A stretch of DNA of 8,492 nucleotides, from positions 1 through 8,492 of the forward strand of contig DAOVVL010000066.1 of NCBI GenBank assembly GCA_030637205.1. The letters are read 5' to 3'. Below, piece by piece: positions 1 to 6,544 of this stretch (position 1 is its first letter; each line of letters begins with the position of its first letter). This DNA comes from Thalassospiraceae bacterium (GTDB taxonomy: Bacteria > Pseudomonadota > Alphaproteobacteria > Rhodospirillales > Magnetovibrionaceae). Made by a program: the position numbers and the translations under genes. Under the pieces are notes generated by a model. It ran no database searches. It worked only from the letters and a program-made list of their open reading frames with translations, and was not told the origin of the DNA.

Positions 1-99
1 GCGCGCCTTGGCTTTGGTGACGTTGCCGCTGGCATGCTCAACAAGTTGCTGATCGCGAAAAATAGCGTAACGCACCAGTGATGTCGGTTGATGGCTCAT
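1..99 (-). CDS. Unrecognised protein, N-terminal 33 residues only
   Basis: Reading leftward, an ATG at 99-97 opens a frame that stays open to the window edge. It begins MSHQPTSLVRYAIFRDQQLV and becomes lysine/arginine/alanine-rich where it is cut (ending VTKAKAR). A GGAG Shine-Dalgarno match lies at 108-111, 8 nt before the start codon, which is why I call it a real gene start. No domain or signal peptide can be recognised in this fragment, and I assign no function. It is divergent from comM, with about 300 bp between the two starts, so both promoters should lie in that gap. It is too short to exclude a chance ORF. Confidence 0.5.
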   Translation of the reverse strand, partial: MSHQPTSLVRYAIFRDQQLVEHASGNVTKAKAR

Positions 100-240
100 G
101 TAAGGATCTCCGCCAATGGGTCCGGATCTAACTTCACCCTCATTCCCGCAATCGTCGTGCCAGTTTGCTTATGGGCCTTGTTTGTGGCCTTTTTATGGGC
201 AAAAGCACCCAAAACAGCCATTTTTTTCCCTAGAAGGGGC

Positions 241-258
241 GGGCGGCACGGGCGGCAC
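241..258. repeat. Tandem direct repeat, 2 x 9 bp
   Basis: The 9-mer GGGCGGCAC occurs twice back to back (241-249 and 250-258), followed by GG. It is short and GC-rich and may be chance or slippage. It sits in the non-coding region before comM, just upstream of the inverted repeat. Confidence 0.6.
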
Positions 259-263
259 GGCTT

Positions 264-302
264 GCATTTCGCCAATGCCACACGCGCGCGCTGGCAAAAT
301 GC
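264..302. repeat. Imperfect inverted repeat with 11-bp arms upstream of comM
   Basis: The arms are GCATTTCGCCA at 264-274 and TGGCAAAATGC at 292-302, complementary at 10 of 11 positions. The 17-nt loop contains a CACGCGCGCGC tract. Two smaller hairpins compete with it: GCATT/AATGC (264-268 with 274-278) and TGCCA/TGGCA (276-280 with 292-296). No T-run follows, so it is not a standard intrinsic terminator. It could be an operator or a leader structure for comM. The function is inferred only from its position about 100 bp before the comM start. Confidence 0.45.
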
Positions 303-383
303 GTGGGGGCCGCACGATGGTTAAATCGCCCAGAAAAGAGCTGGTGTTCCTGTTTCGTTCCGTCTATATTAAGGCGAACAACC

Positions 384-390
384 GGGGGAG
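384..390 (+). promoter_or_regulatory. Ribosome binding site of comM
   Basis: GGGGGAG ends 10 nt before the ATG at 401. It supports that start over in-frame upstream codons at 116 and 317, as does the family-typical N-terminus (MVATVHTVAFRGI) that begins at 401. Confidence 0.7.
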
Positions 391-400
391 AACTTCACGC

Positions 401-1957
401 ATGGTTGCCACCGTTCACACGGTCGCTTTTCGTGGCATCGACGTACAATCGGTCGAGGTGCAGGTGCATATGGCCCCGGGCCTGCCGGCATTTTCCATTG
501 TGGGTTTACCTAACAAAGCCGTCAGCGAAGCCCGCGAACGGGTTCGCGCCGCGCTCGGTGCGCTGGCGCTGGCGCTGCCAACCAAACGCATCACCGTAAA
601 CCTGGCCCCAGCCGACACGTTAAAAGAAGGCTCGCACCTTGATCTGGCCATCGCCATCGGCCTGTTGGTGGCAATGGATGTTTTGCCACAGGAAGAAATT
701 TCTTGCTTCGTCGCGCTGGGCGAACTGGCACTGGATGGCCGCATCCTGAAGGTGGCGGGGGTGTTGCCCACGGCCATTCATGCATCCGCGCTTGAGCTTG
801 GCCTGATCTGCCCCGAGCCCCAAGGCGCGGAAGCCGCATGGGCCGGCAAGCTGGCCATTATAGCCCCGCGATCGCTGGTCGAACTGGTCAACCATTTCAA
901 AGGCAACCAGTTGTTGTCGCAACCCATTGCCGGGCGACGCACCGCGATGGCTGAAACGTCGCACATCGACATGGCCGATATAAAAGGACAGGAAAGTGCC
1001 AAGCGGGCATTGGAAATTGCCGCCGCCGGTGGCCATTCCATGCTGATGTGCGGCCCGCCGGGTTCCGGTAAATCTTTGTTGGCGGCGCGCCTGCCAACCA
1101 TCCTGCCGCCGCTTAGCCCGGTCGAATCATTAGAGGTCAGCCAGATCCATTCGCTGGCCGGCTCCTTGCCCGAAGGCGGGCTGGTGACCCGGCGCCCGTT
1201 CCAAAGCCCCCATCACACCGCATCGCAAGTGGCATTGGTGGGCGGTGGCCATCGCGCGCAACCGGGCGAAGTATCGCTGGCGCACCGCGGCATATTGTTT
1301 TTGGACGAACTTCCGGAATTTAACCGGGGCGCACTTGAAGCCCTTCGCCAGCCGCTGGAAACCGGCGACGTCGCCATATCGCGCGCCAACTGGCATGTGA
1401 CGTATCCGGCGCGCTTCCAACTGATCGCCGCCATGAACCCGTGCCGTTGCGGCCACTTGAGCGATCCCGGCGAAGCTTGTTCGCGCGCACCCATTTGCGC
1501 CGAAGATTACCAAAGCCGCCTTTCAGGTCCGCTGCTGGATCGTTTCGATTTGTTCGTCGATGTGCCTGCCGTCCTGCCTTCTGATCTGGCGTTGCCGCCA
1601 CCCAGTGATACATCAGCTGACGTGGCCACACGCATCAACGCCGCCAGAACATGTGCGCGCGAACGCCTGAAGGCATTAGGCTCGAACGCGCAAACCAATG
1701 CAGAAGCAGACGGCCCGGTGCTGGAACAAAGCGTCAAGCTGGACGGCGCGGGCACAGAGTTGCTGGTGGAAGCAGCGGCGCGTCTCAAACTTTCGGCGCG
1801 GGCCTATCATCGGGTGCAACGCGTGGCGCGCACCATTGCCGATCTTGATTTAAGTGATGGCGTACATCGCATCCACGTGGCCGAGGCGCTGTCGTACCGC
1901 CATCGCCGCCCCGGTCGTGAAAACGCTTCGCTCTCTGGGCTTTCCGGGGCCGCTTAA
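401..1957 (+). CDS. comM: ComM/YifB family Mg-chelatase-like AAA+ ATPase
   Basis: The 518-residue protein is close to the roughly 500-residue family norm. The N-terminal domain (about 1-180, VHTVAFRGID...GLPAFSIVGLPNKAVSEARERVRAAL) is the Lon-protease-like fold of the ChlI/YifB group. The AAA+ core has Walker A GPPGSGKS at 218-225 and Walker B GILFLDELPEF at 297-307 (D302, E303). A cysteine cluster MNPCRCGH begins at 345, with further cysteines before GPLLDRFDL at 376-384, and a C-terminal Mg-chelatase helical domain follows (SARAYHRVQRVARTIADL). In naturally transformable bacteria ComM is a hexameric helicase that promotes branch migration when incoming DNA recombines. Its role in non-competent species is less clear. 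It acts in the cytoplasm. It is apparently monocistronic, with a terminator directly downstream. No key residue is missing. Confidence 0.95.
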   Translation: MVATVHTVAFRGIDVQSVEVQVHMAPGLPAFSIVGLPNKAVSEARERVRAALGALALALPTKRITVNLAPADTLKEGSHLDLAIAIGLLVAMDVLPQEEISCFVALGELALDGRILKVAGVLPTAIHASALELGLICPEPQGAEAAWAGKLAIIAPRSLVELVNHFKGNQLLSQPIAGRRTAMAETSHIDMADIKGQESAKRALEIAAAGGHSMLMCGPPGSGKSLLAARLPTILPPLSPVESLEVSQIHSLAGSLPEGGLVTRRPFQSPHHTASQVALVGGGHRAQPGEVSLAHRGILFLDELPEFNRGALEALRQPLETGDVAISRANWHVTYPARFQLIAAMNPCRCGHLSDPGEACSRAPICAEDYQSRLSGPLLDRFDLFVDVPAVLPSDLALPPPSDTSADVATRINAARTCARERLKALGSNAQTNAEADGPVLEQSVKLDGAGTELLVEAAARLKLSARAYHRVQRVARTIADLDLSDGVHRIHVAEALSYRHRRPGRENASLSGLSGAA

Positions 1958-1993
1958 ACTTTTGCTTTTCACAGGCTGACAATTGATGATGAT

Positions 1994-2013
1994 AGGCGCA
2001 TCCGCGCCTTTTT
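1994..2013 (+). terminator. Intrinsic terminator after comM
   Basis: A perfect 6-bp GC-rich stem, AGGCGC (1994-1999) with GCGCCT (2004-2009), has the 4-nt loop ATCC and runs directly into a T-tract at 2009-2013. It lies 37 nt after the comM stop. It separates comM from the downstream transporter operon and argues against reading the TTG at 2012 as a start codon. Confidence 0.8.
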
Positions 2014-2047
2014 GTTCTGGCGTCACTCAAGACGGAATAATGAACGA

Positions 2048-2446
2048 ATGGAACGTCGTCTCTATTTTATTTTAGGTGATTTGTCGGCCGCAGTTCTTTC
2101 CGGTGCGTGTGCGGGCTGGTTGGTGCAGTTTATGGTCCCTGTAAGTTTCAACGGCCCGCTGGCGATGGCGGCCGCCATGCTGATCGGGAGAATCACAGGC
2201 ATGGCCGTTGGCATGTTGTGCGGCCTGTTGTCTTCGCCTTTTTTTGGTGCGATGGAACCGGTTCTGCCTGCATCACTGGCCGGCATGGTGGCGGGCATGG
2301 TGATCGGCACGGCAATGGTCATGAGCACGCTTTCGCCGTTGAACGCGGCACTTGGCGGGGCCGCCATTGGCGCCTTGTGTTTGTTATATACCTACGTGCA
2401 ACAAACCCGCTTGTTCGGCGACGTCGACACGCCGGTGAAAAGCTGA
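2048..2446 (+). CDS. Small glycine-zipper multi-span membrane protein, function unknown
   Basis: This is a 132-residue, very hydrophobic protein. I estimate four membrane segments (about 5-30, 37-61, 72-95 and 98-117), with a charged N-terminus (MERR) and a short polar tail. The pattern GMxxGMxxG occurs twice: GMAVGMLCG at 51-59 and GMVAGMVIG at 79-87. A further GGAAIG lies at 103-108. Such glycine spacing favours close helix packing or oligomerisation. I do not recognise the family. The ATG at 2048 is preferred over a TTG at 2012 that lies in the comM terminator, although its Shine-Dalgarno (GACGGA, about 11 nt away) is weak. The stop overlaps the methyltransferase start by one base (TGATG), so translational coupling and a related role are likely. 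Confidence 0.75.
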   Translation: MERRLYFILGDLSAAVLSGACAGWLVQFMVPVSFNGPLAMAAAMLIGRITGMAVGMLCGLLSSPFFGAMEPVLPASLAGMVAGMVIGTAMVMSTLSPLNAALGGAAIGALCLLYTYVQQTRLFGDVDTPVKS

Positions 2447-3060
2447 TGGATAATCCGCAACAAAACCAAAAGAAATGGGACAGCGCCGCAGGCGCTTACG
2501 ATTTCAGCACCGCTGGCGGCCCCGAAGCCCGCTGGCGACCGTTCAAGAAGACGCTGTTTTCAAAAATGGCCGGCAAGGTCTTGTTTCTGGCCGTGGGCAC
2601 CGGTCTGGATATCGGCTGCTTTCCGCAAGGCCAAGACATTACCGGCATCGACATCAGCCCCAAGATGCTGGAAAAGGCACGCCCGCGCATTGACGCCTAC
2701 GATGGCCAAATGACCGTGCACCAGATGGATGTGCATGAAATGACTTTCGACGACGCTACGTTCGATCAGGTGTTTACGTCGTGCACATTCTGTTCGGTCC
2801 CCGATCCGGTTCGCGGATTAAGCGCGCTTCGCCGGGTTTTGAAACCGGGCGGGTCGCTCAACATGTTTGAGCATACCGGATCGCATATTTTTCCGTTCAA
2901 TGTGATGTTAAACGTTGCAAATCCGCTGATGCGCCGCCTGGGCCCTGAAGTGAACCGCAATACGGTGGGCAATGTGCAAAAAGCGGGCTTTGAGATTACG
3001 CGCGTCAACAATATATTTCTTGATGTGGTCAAAACCATTGAGGCCGTGCCAGCATGCTGA
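2446..3060 (+). CDS. Class I SAM-dependent methyltransferase (UbiE/METTL7-like)
   Basis: This 204-residue cytoplasmic enzyme should transfer a methyl group from S-adenosylmethionine to an unknown acceptor. The SAM-binding region is VLFLAVGTGLDIG at 45-57, followed by the acidic loop ITGIDISPKML at 65-75. Motif II/III regions are FDQVFTSCTFCSVPDP (106-121) and RRVLKPGGSLNMFEH (129-143). A conserved-looking C-terminal block follows, NRNTVGNVQKAGF (170-182). The CSVPDP...VLKPGG...EH...NRxT layout resembles METTL7-type small-molecule/thiol methyltransferases more than nucleic-acid or protein methylases. Motif I is atypical: the usual acidic residue and first glycine of ExGxGxG are F47 and A49. 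The start overlaps the stop of the membrane-protein gene, and the gene's own end overlaps the MATE start by 7 nt. The substrate cannot be told from sequence. Confidence 0.88.
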   Translation: MDNPQQNQKKWDSAAGAYDFSTAGGPEARWRPFKKTLFSKMAGKVLFLAVGTGLDIGCFPQGQDITGIDISPKMLEKARPRIDAYDGQMTVHQMDVHEMTFDDATFDQVFTSCTFCSVPDPVRGLSALRRVLKPGGSLNMFEHTGSHIFPFNVMLNVANPLMRRLGPEVNRNTVGNVQKAGFEITRVNNIFLDVVKTIEAVPAC

Positions 3061-4379
3061 GCCGCGCAAGCCTGATAAAGATCACCACCTTATCGCTGCC
3101 GATTATCGGCGCGATGATGTCGCAAAACATTCTCAACCTGATCGACACCGCCATGGTCGGTGTGTTGGGTGCAAACGCGCTGGCAGGTGTCGGCGTCGGC
3201 AGTTTTGCAAACTTCATGGGCTTCGCTGCCATCATCGGCTTGTCATCGGGTGTGCAGGCAATGGTGTCGCGGCGTAAAGGCGAGGGGCGCTTGAACGAAA
3301 TGGCCGTGCCGCTAAACGGCGGGTTGGTTTTAGCGATATGCATCGGGCTGCCGCTAAGCATTTTACTTTACACCTTCGCACCTGAAATTTTTCTGGTCAT
3401 CAACAGCGACCCCGGCGTTGTTGGCGAAGGCACGCCGTATTTGCAGGCGCGCCTGTTGGCCGTGGTTGCGGTGGGGTGCAACTTTTCATTTCGTGGATAC
3501 TGGAACGGGGTTGGCTTATCGGGGGTTTATTTCAAAACCCTGTTGTTCGTTCACACGCTTAACGTGGTGCTGAATTATCTGCTGATTTTTGGAAATTTCG
3601 GATTTCCCGAACTGGGCACCGAAGGGGCGGGGCTGGCGACGACGATCTCGCTTTACACGGGCACGGTTATTTACGTTGTGATGGCGTTCAGGCTGGCACG
3701 ACCACACGGCTTTTTGGTGCGCACACCCCGCGGTGAAACCATGAGCACCATGTTGCGCTTATCGGTGCCCAACAGTGTGCAGCAGTTTTTGTTTGCCGCT
3801 GGCTTTACGGCTTTTTACTGGGTCATCGGCCAGGTCGGCGTCAATGAGCTGGCCGTTTCAAACGTGATTTTAAATTTGCTTTTGGTCGCGGTTCTGCCCG
3901 GCATGGGCTTGGGGCTGGCGGCACTATCGCTGGTCAGCGAGGCGCTGGGCCGGGGCAAACCTGACGAAGCGCGCCAGTGGGGATGGGACGTGGCAAAGGT
4001 TGGGGGGGTTGCGATCGGGTCTATCGGCCTGATGGGCGTGCTCGCCCCCGACCTGATTTTGTCGGGCTTCATTCACACCCCCGAAGTCATTGAGCTGGGC
4101 CGCACGTCTTTACAGGTGGTTGGTGCCATGATGATGTTCGAAGGAGTCGGCCTGGTATTGCTTAATGCGCTGTTGGGTGCGGGCGCGGTGGCTCAGGTTT
4201 TGCGGGTCTCAATCATTACCCAGTGGTGCATCGGCCTGCCGTTGGCGTGGCTGGTGGGGCCTTATCTGGGATGGGGATTAATCTGGATATGGATCGCCAA
4301 TTCATTATATAGAATCTTGCAGACGGGAATTTTTGCGGCACTTTGGCATCGCGGCCATTGGGCAAAGATAAAAATTTAA
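3054..4379 (+). CDS. MATE-family multidrug/toxin efflux transporter
   Basis: The protein has 441 residues, the usual length for a MATE exporter, with about twelve hydrophobic helices in two similar halves. The first helix carries NILNLIDTAMVGVLG (25-39), including an acidic D31 at the place where the family often has a membrane-embedded acidic residue. The typical FGFPELGTEGAGLAT motif lies at 182-196 and the second half opens near SVPNSVQQFLFAAGF. MATE proteins export cationic drugs, dyes or metabolites in exchange for Na+ or H+ across the inner membrane. The N-terminal half looks like the DinF/NorM-type bacterial group. The ATG at 3054 lies within the end of the methyltransferase gene (7-nt overlap), so the two are probably translationally coupled. 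The natural substrate is not predictable. Confidence 0.92.
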   Translation: MLSRASLIKITTLSLPIIGAMMSQNILNLIDTAMVGVLGANALAGVGVGSFANFMGFAAIIGLSSGVQAMVSRRKGEGRLNEMAVPLNGGLVLAICIGLPLSILLYTFAPEIFLVINSDPGVVGEGTPYLQARLLAVVAVGCNFSFRGYWNGVGLSGVYFKTLLFVHTLNVVLNYLLIFGNFGFPELGTEGAGLATTISLYTGTVIYVVMAFRLARPHGFLVRTPRGETMSTMLRLSVPNSVQQFLFAAGFTAFYWVIGQVGVNELAVSNVILNLLLVAVLPGMGLGLAALSLVSEALGRGKPDEARQWGWDVAKVGGVAIGSIGLMGVLAPDLILSGFIHTPEVIELGRTSLQVVGAMMMFEGVGLVLLNALLGAGAVAQVLRVSIITQWCIGLPLAWLVGPYLGWGLIWIWIANSLYRILQTGIFAALWHRGHWAKIKI

Positions 4380-4383
4380 ACTT

Positions 4384-4388
4384 GGGAG
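4384..4388 (+). promoter_or_regulatory. Ribosome binding site of the MFS gene
   Basis: GGGAG ends 8 nt before the ATG at 4397. It fixes that start rather than the in-frame ATG at 4343, which would lie inside the MATE gene and add 18 polar residues before the first membrane helix. Confidence 0.7.
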
Positions 4389-4396
4389 TGGTTTCC

Positions 4397-5602
4397 ATGA
4401 ACCGGGCCTGGATCATCACATTGTTTTGCGGCGCCACGCTGGTCACGCTGACGCTGGGGCTACGTCAGGGGTTCGGGCTTTTTCTCGAACCCATGACCGG
4501 GGACCTGGGCATTGGCCGCGAAACGTTTGCCTTTGCGATTGCCATCCAGAACTTGTTGTGGGGCGCATCGGCACCTTTTTTTGGTGCCATGTCTGATCGC
4601 TGGGGTGCGCGCAAGGTGATTGTGCTGGGCGCGCTGTTATATGGCGGTGGGCTTGCGTGGATGGGCCTATCGACCGGCGGTGGCGATATCATGATCGGTC
4701 AGATATTGGTCGGGCTGGGAATGGGCAGCGCCGGAATATCGGTGGTGTTGGGTATTGTGGGGCGCGCCGCACCGGAACACAAACGCACGTTTGCCATCGG
4801 AATCGTGACCGCAGGCGGTTCTATTGGTCAGTTTATCATGGTGCCGACCGAACAGATGATGATCAGTGCGTTTGGTTGGGCGACTGCGTTGTTGTTGCTG
4901 GGTGCCCTGGCCGCTATCGCCATCCCGGCGTTTTCGTACGGGCTCAAGGAAGACCACCAGCCCGGCGCAGCGACAATAGATATGGACCAGACCATGGGCG
5001 ATGCGTTACGCGAAGCCCTTAGCCACCGTGGTTTTCTGCTGCTGACGTCCGGGTTTTTTGTGTGCGGTTTTCAAGTCGTGTTTATTGCTACGCACCTGCC
5101 GGCGTTTCTCAGCGATCGCGGCGTGGGCCCGGCCATCGCTTCGTGGGCGCTGGCGCTGGTGGGGCTGTTTAATATTCTGGGTGCGCTGGGCGCGGGCTGG
5201 ATCGGTTCGCGCGCGCCCAAACGCATCAGCCTGGCGTGGTTTTACCTGCTGCGTTCCGTCATTATCGCGGCCTTTATCCTGACCCCGGTCAGCGCCACGT
5301 CGGCGTTGGTGTTTGGTGCCGCCATCGGGCTTTTCTGGCTGGGCACGATTCCGCTGACCAGCGGCATGATCGCGACGTTTTTTGGTGCGCGGTATTTATC
5401 GATGCTTTACGGGATTGTTTTCGTTTCCCACCAAGTGGGATCGTTTCTCGGTGCGTGGTATGGCGGCTATCTGTACGACACCACCGGCAACTATGAAACC
5501 ATGTGGTGGTTGACCATCGCCAGCGGGGTTGTGGCGGCGGTGCTGCACATGTTGATCCGCGAACAACCGGTCGAACGCATAGTGCGTGCAAGCGAAAGCT
5601 AA
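4397..5602 (+). CDS. Major facilitator superfamily transporter (MCT/OFA-like)
   Basis: This 401-residue inner-membrane protein has the twelve-helix MFS layout. Helix 1 leads into RQGFGLFLEPMTGDLGI (23-39), a pattern common in the monocarboxylate/oxalate-formate-like MFS groups. MFS motif A is present as GAMSDRWGARKV at 63-74, between helices 2 and 3. A polar central loop of about 30 residues (near 178-210, KEDHQPG...) separates the two six-helix halves. Such carriers move small organic anions or drugs, often by proton coupling. The direction and substrate are not known here. It starts 17 nt after the MATE stop and is probably the last gene of the operon. Its TAA overlaps the stop of the opposite-strand cysteine-rich gene by 4 bp. 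Confidence 0.9.
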   Translation: MNRAWIITLFCGATLVTLTLGLRQGFGLFLEPMTGDLGIGRETFAFAIAIQNLLWGASAPFFGAMSDRWGARKVIVLGALLYGGGLAWMGLSTGGGDIMIGQILVGLGMGSAGISVVLGIVGRAAPEHKRTFAIGIVTAGGSIGQFIMVPTEQMMISAFGWATALLLLGALAAIAIPAFSYGLKEDHQPGAATIDMDQTMGDALREALSHRGFLLLTSGFFVCGFQVVFIATHLPAFLSDRGVGPAIASWALALVGLFNILGALGAGWIGSRAPKRISLAWFYLLRSVIIAAFILTPVSATSALVFGAAIGLFWLGTIPLTSGMIATFFGARYLSMLYGIVFVSHQVGSFLGAWYGGYLYDTTGNYETMWWLTIASGVVAAVLHMLIREQPVERIVRASES

Positions 5603-5826
5603 CAGCAGCCCTTGCCTTCGATCTGCACCGGCGGGCACGCGACCGAACCGTAAGAACAAAAAACACAGCAGTCGCCGGGTTTCGGCTTTAACAAAACCCC
5701 GCAACCGCTGCATTCATGGAAAAACAGGCACGCATCGGTCGGCATTTCCAACGTTTCTGCGTGCCCACATTCGGGGCACGTCAGCGTGGATTCAAGGATC
5801 GGGTCTGCTTTTTCAGTTTGGTTCAT
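5599..5826 (-). CDS. GDCCVxC-domain cysteine-rich small protein
   Basis: The 75-residue protein has 11 cysteines: C17, C20, C33, C39, C42, C53, C54, C57, C64, C74 and C75. CPECGH (17-22) and CSGCG (39-43) look like the two halves of a zinc ribbon or rubredoxin-like metal site. Next comes the signature GDCCVFCSYG at 51-60 with ACPPVQ, and the chain ends in CC. I recognise the signature as the family annotated 'GDCCVxC domain-containing (seleno)protein'. All cysteines here are ordinary TGC/TGT codons, so no selenocysteine is needed. A redox or metal-binding role is plausible but unproven. There is no signal peptide, so it is probably cytoplasmic. It lies 27 nt after the DUF6134-like gene in the same direction, probably co-transcribed. 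The ribosome site before the ATG at 5826 is weak. Confidence 0.85.
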   Translation of the reverse strand: MNQTEKADPILESTLTCPECGHAETLEMPTDACLFFHECSGCGVLLKPKPGDCCVFCSYGSVACPPVQIEGKGCC

Positions 5827-5853
5827 GGCTTCACTGTTTTTTGGACACGTGGA

Positions 5854-6498
5854 TTATTCGCGAATCCATTCGATGTCGTAGCCCTTTTTTTCAAACTTGG
5901 TCTTGAGAAATTCGCCGTCAGCCGAATACCAAAGCTTGCGCTCCAGGTCGCCGCTCATTTCATAAACCTTGGCCTTCACACTTTTGCCTTCGACCTTGAT
6001 GGTTTCGTCGGGCAGTTTTTTCCATTTCAGTTTGTAGTTGTGGCCGTCAAGCGCGCTGAATAAATTTTTCTGCAGAAGAATTTGCGAATTCCAGAACGTA
6101 ACCGGAAGCGACAGGCCGTCTACCGACATGGACTCGCCGTCTGCGGAGCCGGCAATGTTTGTGCCCTTGGCGCGAATGTTCAGTTTGTGCGGTGTGCCGT
6201 CATCATCGGTTTTGGATTTCAGGCCGACCAGCTTTGCGCCACTCCAGGTTTCGCTGCGAGAATGATCATAAATAAATTTCAAAAACAGCACGTTGACTTT
6301 AGTGTGCGTTTCCACATTGACGGTCAAACGTTCGCCGCGTTTTGAAAACTTGAAGGTGTGCGTGCCGATGGGATCGCCACCCTTGGTGATGGTGAAGTTC
6401 ATATCTTTGGGCGCTTCTGTTGCCCCGGCATTGCCAACAGCACCCAGCGTAAATGCCAGCGCACTGCAAAACAAAACTGTTTTCATTTGATGTTTCAT
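5854..6498 (-). CDS. Secreted DUF6134-like protein
   Basis: The 214-residue protein has a clear Sec signal peptide: basic start MKHQMK, hydrophobic core VLFCSALAFTLGAVG and a probable cut after AGA at 24-26. The mature part is soluble and beta-rich in appearance, with GDPIGTHTFKFSKRGERLTV (40-59), HSRSETWSGAKLVGLKSKTDDDG and a C-terminal part with alternating lysine and aromatic residues ending YDIEWIRE. This matches my recollection of the DUF6134 family of uncharacterised periplasmic proteins. No catalytic motif is evident. GGGGAG at 6508-6513, 9 nt before the ATG at 6498, supports this start over the internal ATG at 6486. It follows hinT by 46 nt with no clear terminator, so it may be read from the his operon or from its own promoter. 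Confidence 0.8.
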   Translation of the reverse strand: MKHQMKTVLFCSALAFTLGAVGNAGATEAPKDMNFTITKGGDPIGTHTFKFSKRGERLTVNVETHTKVNVLFLKFIYDHSRSETWSGAKLVGLKSKTDDDGTPHKLNIRAKGTNIAGSADGESMSVDGLSLPVTFWNSQILLQKNLFSALDGHNYKLKWKKLPDETIKVEGKSVKAKVYEMSGDLERKLWYSADGEFLKTKFEKKGYDIEWIRE

Positions 6499-6544
6499 AT
6501 TTCCCGTCTCCCCTTTTCCCGTATGAATTCTGTGAACAGTTAAA

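Larger units (their letters stand above)
100..400. other. Divergent intergenic region upstream of comM
   Basis: This gene-free stretch of about 300 bp separates two divergent starts. Open frames cross it, including an in-frame 5' extension of comM, but none has family resemblance or a good ribosome site. It holds a T7 run near 221-227, a tandem 9-mer at 241-258, an imperfect inverted repeat at 264-302 and an alternating CG tract in that repeat's loop. A TATATT at 365-370 could be a -10 box for comM, but no convincing -35 partner lies 16-18 bp upstream. I see no RNA gene. Confidence 0.6.

Noticed and set aside
173..195. GGGCC/GGCCT hairpin followed by T residues, terminator-like on the plus strand
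   Set aside because: The stem is only 4-5 bp with a wobble and an 8-nt loop, and no plus-strand gene lies upstream to be terminated.
116..400. In-frame 5' extension of comM, with start candidates at 116 and 317
   Set aside because: The extension has no family resemblance and no good ribosome site. GGGGGAG before 401 and the MVATVHTVAFRGI start fit the family.
2012..2041. Possible promoter TTGTTC-18 bp-AATAAT for the membrane-protein operon
   Set aside because: Poor consensus match, overlaps the terminator tail, and would leave an almost leaderless transcript. Not strong enough to list as a feature.
2012..2047. TTG start at 2012 for the small membrane protein
   Set aside because: The codon lies in the T-tract of the comM terminator, and the added residues are polar and precede the MERR start.
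2107..2445. Long in-frame extension upstream of the methyltransferase
   Set aside because: It is the out-of-frame reading of the membrane-protein gene, with His/Arg/Gly-rich low-quality sequence. The ATG at 2446 gives a normal methyltransferase.
5664..5675. Selenocysteine insertion in the GDCCVxC motif
   Set aside because: The motif codons on the minus strand are TGC, TGT and TGT. There is no in-frame TGA, so ordinary cysteines are used.
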